The position numbers and the translations under genes are program-made. Under the pieces are notes generated by a model. The model saw only the letters and a program-made list of their open reading frames with translations, did no database searches and was not told the DNA's origin. 64,000 bases of DNA from Bacillota bacterium (GTDB lineage: Bacteria; Bacillota; Clostridia; Oscillospirales; Oscillospiraceae), in NCBI GenBank assembly GCA_023402075.1, contig JAEXCS010000015.1, positions 1-64,000 of the forward strand, read 5' to 3'. Below, in pieces: positions 1 to 9,775 of the stretch (position 1 is its first letter; each line of letters begins with the position of its first letter).

Positions 1-53
1 CGCAAGCTGTTGAGTACCTGTGAAATCATATTTTTATGAAGGAGGGAAGCATA

Positions 54-524
54 GTGCCCAGAAGAGGTAATGTTCCCAAGAGAGAGATCTTGCCCGATCC
101 TATGTACAACTCCGTGCTGGTGACCAAGCTGGTCAACAGCATCATGTTGGACGGTAAAAAGGGCGTTGCACAGAAGGTCGTTTACGGTGCCTTTGACATC
201 ATCAAGGACAAGACCGAGAAGGATCCTCTGGAAGTGTTCACCCAGGCTATGGAGAATATCATGCCCAGCCTGGAGGTCAAGGCCCGCCGTGTCGGCGGTG
301 CCACGTATCAGGTCCCCATGGAGGTTCGCCCCGCCCGTCGCCAGACCCTCGGTCTGCGCTGGCTGACGAACTACTCCCGCGCCCGCGGTGAGCGCACCAT
401 GGCCGAGCGTCTCGCCGGCGAGATCATGGACGCCGCCAACAACACCGGCTCTGCCGTGAAGAAGCGCGAGGACACCCACAAGATGGCAGAGTCCAACAAG
501 GCCTTTGCCCATTTCCGCTGGTAA
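54..524 (+). CDS. rpsG: 30S ribosomal protein S7
   Basis: Primary binder of the 3' major domain of 16S rRNA; it nucleates assembly of the 30S head and contacts tRNA at the E site. The protein starts PRRGNVPKRE and carries the basic family pattern through VGGATYQVP and RWLTNYSRARGE. The GTG at 54 is chosen over the in-frame ATG at 36 because the AAGGAGGG ribosome site (39-46) lies between them, and the resulting 156 residues is the usual S7 length. rpsL is expected just left of the window. fusA follows after 30 nt, the normal str-operon order. Confidence 0.97.
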   Translation: MPRRGNVPKREILPDPMYNSVLVTKLVNSIMLDGKKGVAQKVVYGAFDIIKDKTEKDPLEVFTQAMENIMPSLEVKARRVGGATYQVPMEVRPARRQTLGLRWLTNYSRARGERTMAERLAGEIMDAANNTGSAVKKREDTHKMAESNKAFAHFRW

Positions 525-554
525 GCTTACCAACGAAGCAAAAAGGAGAACGGT

Positions 555-2663
555 ATGCCGAGAAAGGTTACACTGGAAAATACGAGAAATATCGGCATCA
601 TGGCACACATCGATGCAGGCAAGACCACGACCACAGAGCGTATTTTGTACTATACGGGCGTGAACTACAAGCTGGGTGAGACGCACGAGGGTACCGCTAC
701 CATGGACTGGATGGAGCAGGAGCAGGAGCGTGGTATCACCATCACCTCCGCCGCTACCACCTGCTACTGGAAGGGCTCCAAGGATCAGTTCCCCCAGACG
801 CGTATCAACATCATTGACACACCGGGTCATGTGGACTTCACTGTGGAGGTGGAACGTTCTCTGCGCGTGCTGGACGGTTCCGTCACTGTTATGTGTGCCA
901 AGGGTGGTGTGGAGCCGCAGTCCGAGACTGTGTGGCGTCAGGCCGATCACTACCATGTCCCCCGGATGATCTACGTCAACAAGATGGACATCACCGGCGC
1001 GGATTTCTTCCACGTGCTGGACATGGTGCATGACCGCCTGAAGGCCAACGCCGTCCCCATCCAGCTGCCCATCGGGAAAGAGGATACCTTCCGCGGTATC
1101 ATTGACCTAGTGGAGATGGATGCCGATATTTATTACGATCAGTTGGGCAAGGATATGCGCGTGGAGCCTATCCCCGAGGATTTGGTAGACCTTGCCAACG
1201 AGTACCGCGAGAAGCTGCTGGACGCCGTTTCCATGTTCGACGACGAGATCATGGAGATGTATCTGGAGGGGAAGGAGATCCCCACCGAAAAGATCCGCAA
1301 CGCCATCCGCCAGGCCACCTGCGCCGTGGAGATGGTGCCCGTGGTCTGCGGCTCCAGCTATCGCAACAAGGGCGTGCAGAAGCTGCTGGACGCCATCGTG
1401 GACTATATGCCCGCCCCCACCGACGTCCCCGCTATCAAGGGCGTCAACCCCAAGACCGACGAGGAGGAGGAGCGTAAGTCTTCCGACGACGAGCCCTTCG
1501 CCGCGCTGGCATTCAAGATCATGACCGATCCCTATGTGGGTCGTCTGAGCTTCTTCCGCGTCTACTCCGGCACGCTGAGCACCGGTTCCTCTGTCCTCAA
1601 TGCCACTAAGGGCAAGCGCGAGCGTATGGGGCGCATTTTGCAGATGCACGCCAACCACCGCGAGGACATTGATACGGTCTACTCCGGCGACATCGCCGCC
1701 GTGGTGGGTCTGAAGAACACCACCACCGGCGATACCCTGTGTGATGAGAAGCATCCCATCATTCTGGAGTCCATGGAGTTCCCGGAGCCTGTGATCCGCG
1801 TGGCCATTGAGCCCAAGACCAAGGCCGGTCAGGAGAAGATGAGCGTGGCTCTCGCCAAGCTGGCAGAGGAGGACCCCACCTTCCGCACCTACACCGACGA
1901 GGAGACGGGTCAGACCATCATCGCCGGTATGGGCGAGCTGCACCTGGAAATCATCGTGGATCGTCTGCTCCGCGAGTTCAAGGTGGAGGCCAACGTGGGC
2001 GCACCTCAGGTGGCGTACAAGGAGACCATCCGCAAGGCGGTGGATCAGGATACCAAGTATGCCCGTCAGTCCGGCGGTAAGGGTCAGTACGGTCACGTCA
2101 AGATCCACGTGGAGCCCAACGAGTCCGGCAAGGGCTACGAATTTGTCAACGCAGTGGTGGGCGGCGCGATCCCCAAGGAGTATATCCCTGCTATCGACGC
2201 CGGTATTCAGGGCGCAATGCTCTCCGGCACCGTGGCTGGCTATCCCGTGGTGGATGTGAAGGTCACCCTGTTCGACGGCTCCTACCACGAGGTGGACTCC
2301 TCCGAGATGGCGTTCAAGATCGCCGGCTCCATGGCCTTCAAGGAGGCTATGCGTAAGGCGGAGCCCACGCTGCTGGAGCCCATTATGAAGGTCTGCGTTA
2401 TCGTGCCCGACGAGTATATGGGCGACGTTATCGGCGACCTGAATGCCCGCCGCGGTCAGATCCAGGGCTATGAGATGCGCTCCGGCGCACAGCAGATCGA
2501 TGCGTTCGTTCCGCTGGCTGAGATGTTCGGTTATGCCACCGATCTGCGTTCCCGTACACAGGGCCGCGGTCAGTACACCATGGAGCCCAGCCACTATATC
2601 GAGCTGCCCAAGGGTCTGCAGGAGAAGCTCATCGCCAAGCGCACCGGTAAGGAAAATTTGTAA
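555..2663 (+). CDS. fusA: Elongation factor G
   Basis: Translational GTPase that drives translocation of tRNA and mRNA and, with RRF, ribosome recycling. At 702 residues it is full length. The GTPase signatures are in place: AHIDAGKTTTTE from residue 17, DTPGH from residue 88 and NKMD from residue 142. Domain II and the domain III-V block follow, with SGGKGQYGHV in domain IV and the C-terminal RSRTQGRGQYTMEP segment. The ribosome site is AAGGAG ahead of ATG. It lies between rpsG and tuf as in a standard str operon. Only one EF-G gene is visible, so this should be the housekeeping copy. Confidence 0.98.
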   Translation: MPRKVTLENTRNIGIMAHIDAGKTTTTERILYYTGVNYKLGETHEGTATMDWMEQEQERGITITSAATTCYWKGSKDQFPQTRINIIDTPGHVDFTVEVERSLRVLDGSVTVMCAKGGVEPQSETVWRQADHYHVPRMIYVNKMDITGADFFHVLDMVHDRLKANAVPIQLPIGKEDTFRGIIDLVEMDADIYYDQLGKDMRVEPIPEDLVDLANEYREKLLDAVSMFDDEIMEMYLEGKEIPTEKIRNAIRQATCAVEMVPVVCGSSYRNKGVQKLLDAIVDYMPAPTDVPAIKGVNPKTDEEEERKSSDDEPFAALAFKIMTDPYVGRLSFFRVYSGTLSTGSSVLNATKGKRERMGRILQMHANHREDIDTVYSGDIAAVVGLKNTTTGDTLCDEKHPIILESMEFPEPVIRVAIEPKTKAGQEKMSVALAKLAEEDPTFRTYTDEETGQTIIAGMGELHLEIIVDRLLREFKVEANVGAPQVAYKETIRKAVDQDTKYARQSGGKGQYGHVKIHVEPNESGKGYEFVNAVVGGAIPKEYIPAIDAGIQGAMLSGTVAGYPVVDVKVTLFDGSYHEVDSSEMAFKIAGSMAFKEAMRKAEPTLLEPIMKVCVIVPDEYMGDVIGDLNARRGQIQGYEMRSGAQQIDAFVPLAEMFGYATDLRSRTQGRGQYTMEPSHYIELPKGLQEKLIAKRTGKENL

Positions 2664-2678
2664 AAACGTATTTTACGA

Positions 2679-2732
2679 TTGATTTTCCCACCGAAATATT
2701 GTAAAATGGCAGTGTTAGACTGTAACGCTGCC
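2679..2732 (+). promoter_or_regulatory. Candidate tuf promoter and leader hairpin
   Basis: The 107-nt fusA-tuf gap contains TTGATT (2679-2684), 17 nt, then TAAAAT (2702-2707), a good sigma-A type promoter. Directly downstream, 2708-2732 can fold as a hairpin (GGCAGTGTTA against TGTAACGCTGCC). This would allow tuf to be transcribed above the level of rpsG-fusA. The promoter call is from sequence only. Confidence 0.6.
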
Positions 2733-2770
2733 CACACATGATACAAAAATGTTAAGGAGGATCATTTCAA

Positions 2771-3976
2771 ATGGCTAAGCAGAAATTTGAGAGAACTAAG
2801 CCCCACGTTAACATCGGTACCATCGGTCACATCGACCATGGTAAGACTACCCTGACCGCAGCCATCACCAAGTTCCTGGCTCTGCAGGGCGGTGCTGAGT
2901 ACACCGATTACGCTTCCATCGATAAGGCTCCCGAAGAGCGCGAGCGCGGCATTACCATCAACACCGCCCACGTGGAGTACGAGACCGCCAAGCGTCACTA
3001 TGCCCACGTTGACTGCCCGGGCCACGCCGACTATATCAAGAACATGATCACCGGTGCTGCCCAGATGGACGGTGCTATCCTGGTTATCGCTGCCTCCGAC
3101 GGCCCCATGGCGCAGACTCGTGAGCACCTGCTGCTGGCCCGTCAGGTGAACGTGCCCTCCGTTCTGGTGTTCCTGAACAAGTGCGACCAGGTCGACGATG
3201 AGGAGCTGCTGGAGCTGGTGGAGATGGAAGTTCGCGAGCTGCTGGACTTCTACGGCTTCCCCGGCGATGACACCCCCATCATCCGCGGTTCCGCTCTGAA
3301 CGCTCTGGTTTCCGAGTCCACCGATCCCAACGCTCCCGAGTATGCCTGCATCAAGGAGCTGATGGACGCTGTTGACTCTTGGATCCCCACCCCCGACCGC
3401 AAGGAGGATATGCCCTTCCTGATGCCCGTCGAGGACGTGTTCACCATCTCCGGCCGTGGTACCGTGGCTACCGGCCGTGTGGAGCGCGGTAAGCTGACTC
3501 TGAATGAGAAGGTCGAGATCGTCGGTCTGTCCGATGAGAAGCGCGAGACCACCGTTACCGGTATCGAGATGTTCCACAAGCTGCTGGACTACGCTGAAGC
3601 CGGCGACAACATCGGTGCTCTGCTGCGTGGCGTTGCCAAGACCGAGATCGAGCGCGGTCAGGTTCTGTCCAAGCCCGGTTCCATTCATCCCCACACCAAG
3701 TTCGTTGGTCAGGTGTACGTTCTGACCAAGGACGAGGGTGGTCGTCACACCCCCTTCTTCAATAACTATCGTCCCCAGTTCTACTTCCGTACCACCGACG
3801 TGACCGGCGTCATCTCCCTGCCCGAGGGCGTTGAGATGTGCATGCCCGGCGATAACGTGGAGATGGACGTGGAGCTGATCACCCCGATCGCTATCGAGAA
3901 GGGCCTGCGTTTCGCTATCCGTGAGGGTGGCCGTACCGTTGGTTCCGGCGCTGTTATCGAGGTTGAGGAGAAGTAA
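2771..3976 (+). CDS. tuf: Elongation factor Tu
   Basis: GTPase that delivers aminoacyl-tRNA to the ribosomal A site. It is 401 residues, a normal length, with GHIDHGKTTLTAA near residue 18, DCPGH at residue 81 and NKCD at residue 136, followed by the two beta-barrel domains ending in VGSGAVIEVEEK. The ribosome site TAAGGAGG precedes the ATG. In most Firmicutes tuf is followed directly by rpsJ; here a terminator follows and the S10 operon lies about 24 kb further on. Confidence 0.98.
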   Translation: MAKQKFERTKPHVNIGTIGHIDHGKTTLTAAITKFLALQGGAEYTDYASIDKAPEERERGITINTAHVEYETAKRHYAHVDCPGHADYIKNMITGAAQMDGAILVIAASDGPMAQTREHLLLARQVNVPSVLVFLNKCDQVDDEELLELVEMEVRELLDFYGFPGDDTPIIRGSALNALVSESTDPNAPEYACIKELMDAVDSWIPTPDRKEDMPFLMPVEDVFTISGRGTVATGRVERGKLTLNEKVEIVGLSDEKRETTVTGIEMFHKLLDYAEAGDNIGALLRGVAKTEIERGQVLSKPGSIHPHTKFVGQVYVLTKDEGGRHTPFFNNYRPQFYFRTTDVTGVISLPEGVEMCMPGDNVEMDVELITPIAIEKGLRFAIREGGRTVGSGAVIEVEEK

Positions 3977-4033
3977 GAATTTCTGAAATGCCGCACTTGT
4001 GCGCATTCGGAATGACTGAATTACTCATAAAAA

Positions 4034-4070
4034 CAGAGCGGTGTGCTTTTGGCACGCCGCTCTGCTTTTT
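4034..4070 (+). terminator. Terminator after tuf
   Basis: Stem CAGAGCGGTGTGC (4034-4046) pairs with GCACGCCGCTCTG (4052-4064) with one G-U pair, followed by a T run. It closes the rpsG-fusA-tuf transcript. Confidence 0.9.
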
Positions 4071-4108
4071 ATTATGGACAGCTCAGATGCACGGGCTTTT
4101 GACGCAAG

Positions 4109-4148
4109 ACAGGCGGCTTTGGGAAATTTCCCAAAGCCGCCTGTTTTT
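4109..4148 (+). terminator. Long perfect palindrome, second terminator between convergent units
   Basis: Positions 4109-4144 form a perfect inverted repeat with 18-nt arms, followed on the plus strand by TTTTT. It sits between tuf and the oppositely transcribed nucleoside operon. The U tract favours plus-strand termination; on the minus strand it would still form a strong 3' hairpin for the operon mRNA. Confidence 0.75.
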
Positions 4149-4164
4149 ATCTATATGCAGAAAT

Positions 4165-5094
4165 TCAGTATTTCAACAGCAACTCCCGCACCTTTGCGGC
4201 AAAGCGATCCCGGTCCACGTCCAGCACCACGAAGACGTTGTGCTGGGGAAACTGCTTATCGCTCCACAAGTCTGTGACGGTTTTCCCCAGCGTAAGATTC
4301 CCCTGGGTTTCCACGTAAACGCCCGCTGTTTCTCCGGAAAACAGCTCGGGATGTGCCAGAAACAGCACAGGGCAGGTGTCGTGGCAGCAGAGGCCGGGGC
4401 CATTCAGCCGCTCAAAAAAGTTCAGCGCCAGCTGGTTGCTTTCCCGGACGAACCGGCAAACGGGCGTGCCGTGATCGCCGATGCCATCTACCTCTTCAGG
4501 GGTAAGATAGGCCTTCATAGTTACGTCCAATCCGCACATCACTACGGGAATGCCGGAGCGAAACACCGCTTGCGCGGCGTGGGGGTCGCCGTAAATGTTA
4601 AACTCTGCCGACGGAGTGACATTGCCGTCCTTTGCCGCGCCGCCCATGATGAGGATGCGTTTCAAAAGGGTTTTCAGTTTCGGATACTTGCCCAAAGCAA
4701 TGGCGAGGTTTGTAAGTGGCCCGACTGCCACAACCTGAAGCTCACCGTCTGCTGCTTCCGCCGCCTTGTACAGCGCGTCCCACGCGGGTTCTGATTCCTT
4801 GACGGTGGGAGAGGAAAGAAGTTCCACCTCGCCCACGCCGTTTATGCCGTGGACCAAGGGGGCGGTGTGCAGCGGGACAAACAGCGGCTGCTCCGCGCCG
4901 GGATAGACAGGTACTTCAATGCCCGCCAGATGGCAGACGTTCCGCGCGTTTTCAAAGGTGTGGTGCAGTTCCGCGTTGCCTGCCACGGCGGAAATGCCCT
5001 TTAGCTCCAGTTGGGGCAGACGCGCCAGCACCAGAAGAGCCACCGCATCGTCCACGCCCAAATCGGTATCAAACCAGACAGGGATTTTACTCAT
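4165..5094 (-). CDS. Nucleoside hydrolase, IunH family (second of pair)
   Basis: Cleaves the N-glycosidic bond of ribonucleosides to give base and ribose, probably in the cytoplasm since no signal peptide is seen. It is 309 residues, typical for the family. The calcium-binding N-terminal motif reads DTDLGVDDA (canonical DTDPGxDDA, with Leu for Pro), and the C-terminal active-site region has the CCHDT segment where other members have HD. The start overlaps the stop of the preceding hydrolase by 4 nt (ATGA), so the two are translationally coupled. It is the last gene of the operon led by the BMP-type lipoprotein. Substrate preference cannot be read from sequence. Confidence 0.9.
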   Translation of the reverse strand: MSKIPVWFDTDLGVDDAVALLVLARLPQLELKGISAVAGNAELHHTFENARNVCHLAGIEVPVYPGAEQPLFVPLHTAPLVHGINGVGEVELLSSPTVKESEPAWDALYKAAEAADGELQVVAVGPLTNLAIALGKYPKLKTLLKRILIMGGAAKDGNVTPSAEFNIYGDPHAAQAVFRSGIPVVMCGLDVTMKAYLTPEEVDGIGDHGTPVCRFVRESNQLALNFFERLNGPGLCCHDTCPVLFLAHPELFSGETAGVYVETQGNLTLGKTVTDLWSDKQFPQHNVFVVLDVDRDRFAAKVRELLLKY

Positions 5095-6047
5095 ACCGCA
5101 ACCTCCCGTCCGTCATAGGCTTTTACTGCTTCTGCCATGAGGTCCACAAATTTTTCACGCTGAAGGTTTAGGACGCACCGGGCATTGGGCGCGCGGTGAA
5201 GCTTCCCCTGTGGGTCGCCCACGGTGGTGCCCCGGCAGTATTCGCCGCTGGTTTCAATGCCCACGTACATCTCCTGAATGGTAAACACCTCTGGGTGCAA
5301 TAGGGCTGCCACGGCCACCGCGTCGTGAACAGGTGCCCCCTGATAGCCAAGGTCCCGGTGGAATTTGAAAAAGAACTCCAGCCAGTCCGCCACCACACCG
5401 GCCACCTGATTGCCAACGGCACGGATGCGCTCAAAATCCTCCGGAAAAATCAAGGCCTGCTCCGTTACGTCCAGTCCAGACATCAGCAGGGGAAGACCGG
5501 AGGAGAAGACAATTTCCGCCGCCTCCGGGTCTGCCAGAATGTTGAACTCCGCCGCCGGCGTCCAGTTTCCAAAGCCCAGTCCGCCGCCCATGACGGAGAT
5601 CTGCGCAATGTTGGGTTTCAGCTCCGGATGGGCCAGCAGGAGGGCGGCCACGTTGGTTTCCGGGCCGGTGGCAATGATGGTCACGGGGTCGGGACTTTCC
5701 TGAAGAACCTTTGCCATTAGCTCCACCGCGCTTAAGGGGGATAGGGCCCCCTCCGGCTGGGGAAGACTGGGGCCGTCCAGACCTGTCTGACCGTGGATAT
5801 TCCCGGCGGTGATGGGGTCGCAGAGCAGCGGGGCGGGCAGGCCCATGGCGATGGGTGCGGTAATGCCAAGTAAGGCGCACACGCGCCGGGCGTTAAAAGT
5901 GGTTTTTTCGATGGTCTGGTTCCCGGCGGCGGAAGTGACGGCCAGAATATCAAGCTCTGGGCTGGCCTGCGCCAGCATCCAAGCCATGGCATCGTCATGG
6001 CCCGGGTCGCCATCCAGAATCACGGGGCGTTTTTTCAAATTTGTCAT
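5091..6047 (-). CDS. Nucleoside hydrolase, IunH family (first of pair)
   Basis: A second ribonucleoside hydrolase, 318 residues, only moderately similar to its neighbour, so the pair is probably a diverged duplication with different base preferences. The metal site reads DGDPGHDDA near the N-terminus, a cleaner match to the family pattern than the downstream copy. NILADPEAAE and the C-terminal APVHDAVAVA segment (catalytic-site His-Asp) are intact. It starts 33 nt after the second permease gene, and the operon setting links it to breakdown of nucleosides brought in by the ABC importer. Confidence 0.92.
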   Translation of the reverse strand: MTNLKKRPVILDGDPGHDDAMAWMLAQASPELDILAVTSAAGNQTIEKTTFNARRVCALLGITAPIAMGLPAPLLCDPITAGNIHGQTGLDGPSLPQPEGALSPLSAVELMAKVLQESPDPVTIIATGPETNVAALLLAHPELKPNIAQISVMGGGLGFGNWTPAAEFNILADPEAAEIVFSSGLPLLMSGLDVTEQALIFPEDFERIRAVGNQVAGVVADWLEFFFKFHRDLGYQGAPVHDAVAVAALLHPEVFTIQEMYVGIETSGEYCRGTTVGDPQGKLHRAPNARCVLNLQREKFVDLMAEAVKAYDGREVAV

Positions 6048-6080
6048 ATGCGTTTTCCTTTCAGGCGGACTGTAAATGGG

Positions 6081-7049
6081 TCATTTCCCGGCAGCGGAAG
6101 CCAGTGCGGCGGAGGAATGCCGCCGCCGTGCGCGGCTCCGGGCCACCAGAGCAAAAATCACAAGCCCCAGAATGGTGACAAGATAGGGGATGGGGGAGAC
6201 AAGGTTGGAGTCCGCCCCCAGAGACGAAACCTTGATGCCCAGTGCCTGAGCAAGACCGAAGACCAGCGCCGCCAGCATGGCGCCGAAAGGCTCGCCCGCG
6301 CCCATGGCCTGCGCCGCAAGGGCAATAAAGCCGCGGCCTGCCACCATGTCCTGCGACCAACCCATGGCATAGTACATAGACATATACGCGCCGCCAAGGC
6401 CCGCCATGGCACCGGAAAAGCCGATGGCAATATACCGGATGCGCAGCACACTGACGCCCACCGAAGCTGCCGCGTTGGGATTTTCACCCACGGAGCGGAT
6501 GTTCAGACCCAAGGGGGTGCGGTACAGCATCACCCAAGTGAGAAACACCAGCAAAAAGGCAAGATAGGTCAAAACGCTGTGGCCCGAGAGAATGCCGCCC
6601 AGAACAGGAATGTCCTTCAAAAGCGGAATGTTGACGGACGGAACCTGAAGACTTTTGGTAATCAAAGAAGTGGTGGAGGCCATAGCGGAGCCTTCGGTAA
6701 GCTGGGTGATGACCTTCACCAGAAACAATGTGCCGCCCGAGCCGATCATGTTCACGGCCACGCCGGTGAGGATGATGTCGGTTTTCAGATTGAAGGAGAA
6801 AAAGCCCATCAGCAGGGAAACCAGAATGCCAATCAGCAGAGCCAGCAGCACGCCCACAAACCAGCTTCCGCTCCAATAGGCGGTAAGCGAACCGAAAAGG
6901 GCTGAGATCATCATGATGCCTTCCAGACCGATGTTGGAAATGCCGGCCTTTTCTCCGATGACTGCGCCCAGCGTGGCAAAGAGGATGGGCGCGGTGATCC
7001 GCAGGACGGAGAAAAAGAAATCTGTGGTAAAAATTCGTTCCAGCAGCAT
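6081..7049 (-). CDS. nupQ: Nucleoside ABC importer permease (NupQ/BmpD type)
   Basis: Inner-membrane permease of the BPD_transp_2 family that pairs with the upstream permease. It is 322 residues with about eight hydrophobic segments and the family signature GENPNAAASVGVSV, the loop expected to contact the ATPase. One base separates it from the upstream permease gene. The symbol follows the Bacillus subtilis guanosine importer NupNOPQ, whose gene order is the same; the transported nucleoside is inferred from the hydrolases downstream. Confidence 0.88.
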   Translation of the reverse strand: MLLERIFTTDFFFSVLRITAPILFATLGAVIGEKAGISNIGLEGIMMISALFGSLTAYWSGSWFVGVLLALLIGILVSLLMGFFSFNLKTDIILTGVAVNMIGSGGTLFLVKVITQLTEGSAMASTTSLITKSLQVPSVNIPLLKDIPVLGGILSGHSVLTYLAFLLVFLTWVMLYRTPLGLNIRSVGENPNAAASVGVSVLRIRYIAIGFSGAMAGLGGAYMSMYYAMGWSQDMVAGRGFIALAAQAMGAGEPFGAMLAALVFGLAQALGIKVSSLGADSNLVSPIPYLVTILGLVIFALVARSRARRRHSSAALASAAGK

Positions 7050-7050
7050 A

Positions 7051-8211
7051 TTACTTCACGCTCCCTTCCGCAGGAGCGGCTTTTGCCGCCAGCTCTGCCT
7101 GCGTGTTGCGAACCACCAGCTTCTGGCGGTAGCGGGAGAGAAACTGCTCTGCCGCGAAGAACAGGAAAATCAATGCCTGAATAATGTCAATCAATTGGGC
7201 GGGAACGCCTGAATAGGTGGACATCAGGTTACAGCCCTTATTAAGGTATGCCATAAAAAAGGCCGCCAGAGGCACGAAAGCCGGGTTGTTTCCGGCGAGA
7301 ATCGCCACGGTGATGCCGGTCCATCCATATCCCGGCAGAGCGCCCCAGGAGAAGGTGGTATAGCGGCCCAGCATTTCAATACTGCCGCCCATGCCCGCCA
7401 AAACGCCGCCCAGCACTTGTGACAAAACCACAATGCCGCCCACCTTCATGCCGGAATACATGGCAAAGTCCTGATTAATGCCGATCATACGGATGGCATA
7501 GCCCCAGCGGGTGCGGTACATGAACAGCGCGGTGATCACCACAAAAGCCAGCGCCACCACAAACCCCCAAGACAGCTTGGAGCCGTTGTCCACAAGTTGG
7601 GGAATTGCAGCTTCTGCCCGGAAGGGATAGGACTGAATCTGCCCTTTGCTCTTGTCGGACAGATAGGTATTCAGCAGATATTTGATGAGATACATCACCA
7701 CGTAGTTCAGCATCAGGGAGTTCACCATTTCGCTGACGCCAAGCCGCGCTTTCAGCACCGCGGGAATCAGCATCATCACGCCCACAGAGGCCGCCGCGAT
7801 CAGCACACACACCACAGCCAGAAGCCCTGCGGGTAAATCTAGATAAATAGCCGCCAGCGCGCCTGTAAAGGCACCCAACATGACGCCGCCCTCCGCACCG
7901 AGGTTAAACTGGTTTGCCGAAAACATGACGCAGGTGGCAAGACCGGTGAAGATGATGGGAATCATAGACGCCAGAATGTCGGAGAGGTTTTTGACACTGA
8001 TGCTTCCGTTTGCCCGGAAGGCGGGGCCAATCAAAAGCTGACGCAGCGCGCCCCCCGTCAGTGAAAGCTTTGCGGAGACAGCCGCGCCAAAGGAAACGCC
8101 GTCCGGCGTGTCGGCAGAAATGAAAATCAGAAGCGTTGTCACCAGCAGGGCGATCAGGATGGCCGCGCCGCCTCGGATGAGACTGAAAAGCAAGCTTTGT
8201 CTCTTATTCAT
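7051..8211 (-). CDS. nupP: Nucleoside ABC importer permease (NupP/BmpC type)
   Basis: First of two permeases, 386 residues from the ATG at 8211. That start is preferred to an in-frame TTG at 8226 because GGGAGGG falls between them at good spacing. The protein opens MNKRQSLLFS, has roughly nine to ten hydrophobic segments and the coupling-loop region YAIRMIGINQDFAMYSGM. The start overlaps the end of the ATPase gene by 8 nt, typical of co-translated ABC subunits. Confidence 0.88.
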   Translation of the reverse strand: MNKRQSLLFSLIRGGAAILIALLVTTLLIFISADTPDGVSFGAAVSAKLSLTGGALRQLLIGPAFRANGSISVKNLSDILASMIPIIFTGLATCVMFSANQFNLGAEGGVMLGAFTGALAAIYLDLPAGLLAVVCVLIAAASVGVMMLIPAVLKARLGVSEMVNSLMLNYVVMYLIKYLLNTYLSDKSKGQIQSYPFRAEAAIPQLVDNGSKLSWGFVVALAFVVITALFMYRTRWGYAIRMIGINQDFAMYSGMKVGGIVVLSQVLGGVLAGMGGSIEMLGRYTTFSWGALPGYGWTGITVAILAGNNPAFVPLAAFFMAYLNKGCNLMSTYSGVPAQLIDIIQALIFLFFAAEQFLSRYRQKLVVRNTQAELAAKAAPAEGSVK

Positions 8212-9775
8212 GGCAGACCCTCCCAACCTCTTCAGGGGCCTGCTGCTTCAGGCCCAGCATGTATTCGCCCATCTCCTCATCAGTAAGGCTGGACGTATCT
8301 TCAAAATAAGCGGCAATCCGTCCGCCGTACATGACCATCAGGCTGTCCGACAGCTCCATAACCTCGTTCAGATCAGCGGACACCAGCAGCACAGCCACGC
8401 CGGAACGGGAAAGCTCCACCAGCTTGCGGCGGATAAACTCCGTCGCGCCCACGTCGATGCCTCGGGTGGGCTGGTCGGCGATGATGAGGGTGGGGCTGTT
8501 GGAAAACTCCCGGGCCACCACTACCTTTTGAATGTTTCCGCCGGAAAGCATTTTTACTTGCTGCGCCCCGGATTTGCACAAAACGGTGTAGTCGGCAATT
8601 AGCTGGTCGCACTCCTTGTGAATGGCTGTCATGTCGAACTTGGGGCCGTGGTTCAGCCGCTTTGCCCCGGCCCGGTCGGAAATCAGGTTTTCCTCAATGG
8701 TGCCGTCTCCCGCGATGCCGTAGATCATCCGGTCCTCCGGCACCAGAGACACGCCAAGTTCCCGGATTTTTCGCTGGGACTGCCCCAGCACGCTGACGCC
8801 GCTTACCTCGGCGGAGCCGGCGTTGGGCAGATTCAGGTGGAACAGCATGTCCACCAGCTCCTTCTGTCCGTTGCCCTCCACGCCCGCGATGCCCAGAATT
8901 TCGCCCCGGCGCAGGTCAAAGGACAGCTTGTCCAGCATCTTTTTGCCCCACTCGTTGACGTATTCCAAATCCCGGACCCGCAGCACGGTGTCTCCCGGTT
9001 CTGCTTTGCCCTTTTCCACCTTCAGCACCACGTCCCGGCCCACCATCAGTCGGGAAATTTTCTCCGGGCTTACGTCCTTGGTTTCATAGACGCCCATGGA
9101 CTTTCCGCCGCGAAGAATGGTCATGCGGTCGGTAATCTGCATAATTTCGGTCAACTTGTGGGAGATAAAGATAATGGTGTAGCCCTGTTCCTTGAGATGA
9201 ATCAGCTCTTTGAACAGCTCTGCCGTCTCCTGCGTAGTGAGAACGGCGGTAGGCTCGTCCAGAATTAAAATTTTCGCGCCCCGAACCAAAGCCTTGAGAA
9301 TTTCCACCTTCTGTTTCATGCCCACGGGAATGTCGCATACCCGTGCGTCCGGATCCACATGGAGATTGAACTTTTCCGCATATTCCTTCGTAATTTGAAC
9401 GGCCTTTGCCGCGTCAATCAAAAGACCGGACTTTTTGGGAACCATCCCCAGCACAATATTCTCCGCCACGGTGAGACTGGGTACCAGCATGAAGTGCTGG
9501 TGTACCATGCCCACTCCCTTGGAGATGGCCACGGAGGGAGAGGTGAGAGACACCTTTTCCCCGTTCAGCCAGATTTCGCCGCTGGTGGGCTGCTCCAGAC
9601 CGAACAGCATTTTCATCAGCGTGGATTTTCCCGCGCCGTTCTCTCCCATCAGGGCGTGAATCTCCCCTTTGCGAATGTTCAGCGTAACGTCCTGATTGGC
9701 GGCAATGCCATTGGGATAAACTTTCGTGATGCCAAGCATCCGAACGACGTATTCCTCTTCTTTGTGTTCTTGCAT
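8204..9775 (-). CDS. nupO: Nucleoside ABC importer ATPase, two nucleotide-binding domains
   Basis: Energises the importer. Its 523 residues contain two fused ABC domains, as in sugar and nucleoside importers of the RbsA/NupO type. The first has Walker A GENGAGKST and Walker B ILILDEPTAVL; the second has the degenerate P-loop GVEGNGQKE, the signature LSGGNIQK and Walker B LIIADQPTRG. The start is ATG with an upstream GGGGGAAT-type purine stretch. It follows the lipoprotein gene after 172 nt that contain a strong hairpin. Confidence 0.93.
   Translation of the reverse strand: MQEHKEEEYVVRMLGITKVYPNGIAANQDVTLNIRKGEIHALMGENGAGKSTLMKMLFGLEQPTSGEIWLNGEKVSLTSPSVAISKGVGMVHQHFMLVPSLTVAENIVLGMVPKKSGLLIDAAKAVQITKEYAEKFNLHVDPDARVCDIPVGMKQKVEILKALVRGAKILILDEPTAVLTTQETAELFKELIHLKEQGYTIIFISHKLTEIMQITDRMTILRGGKSMGVYETKDVSPEKISRLMVGRDVVLKVEKGKAEPGDTVLRVRDLEYVNEWGKKMLDKLSFDLRRGEILGIAGVEGNGQKELVDMLFHLNLPNAGSAEVSGVSVLGQSQRKIRELGVSLVPEDRMIYGIAGDGTIEENLISDRAGAKRLNHGPKFDMTAIHKECDQLIADYTVLCKSGAQQVKMLSGGNIQKVVVAREFSNSPTLIIADQPTRGIDVGATEFIRRKLVELSRSGVAVLLVSADLNEVMELSDSLMVMYGGRIAAYFEDTSSLTDEEMGEYMLGLKQQAPEEVGRVCHE

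Noticed and set aside
1107..2594. 495-codon open frame antisense to fusA, with similar long antisense frames opposite tuf, the L4-S3 region (30066-32474), secY and rpsK-rpoA
   Set aside because: They mirror highly expressed GC-biased genes, have no ribosome sites, and their products are His/Gly/Leu-rich low-complexity sequence matching no family.
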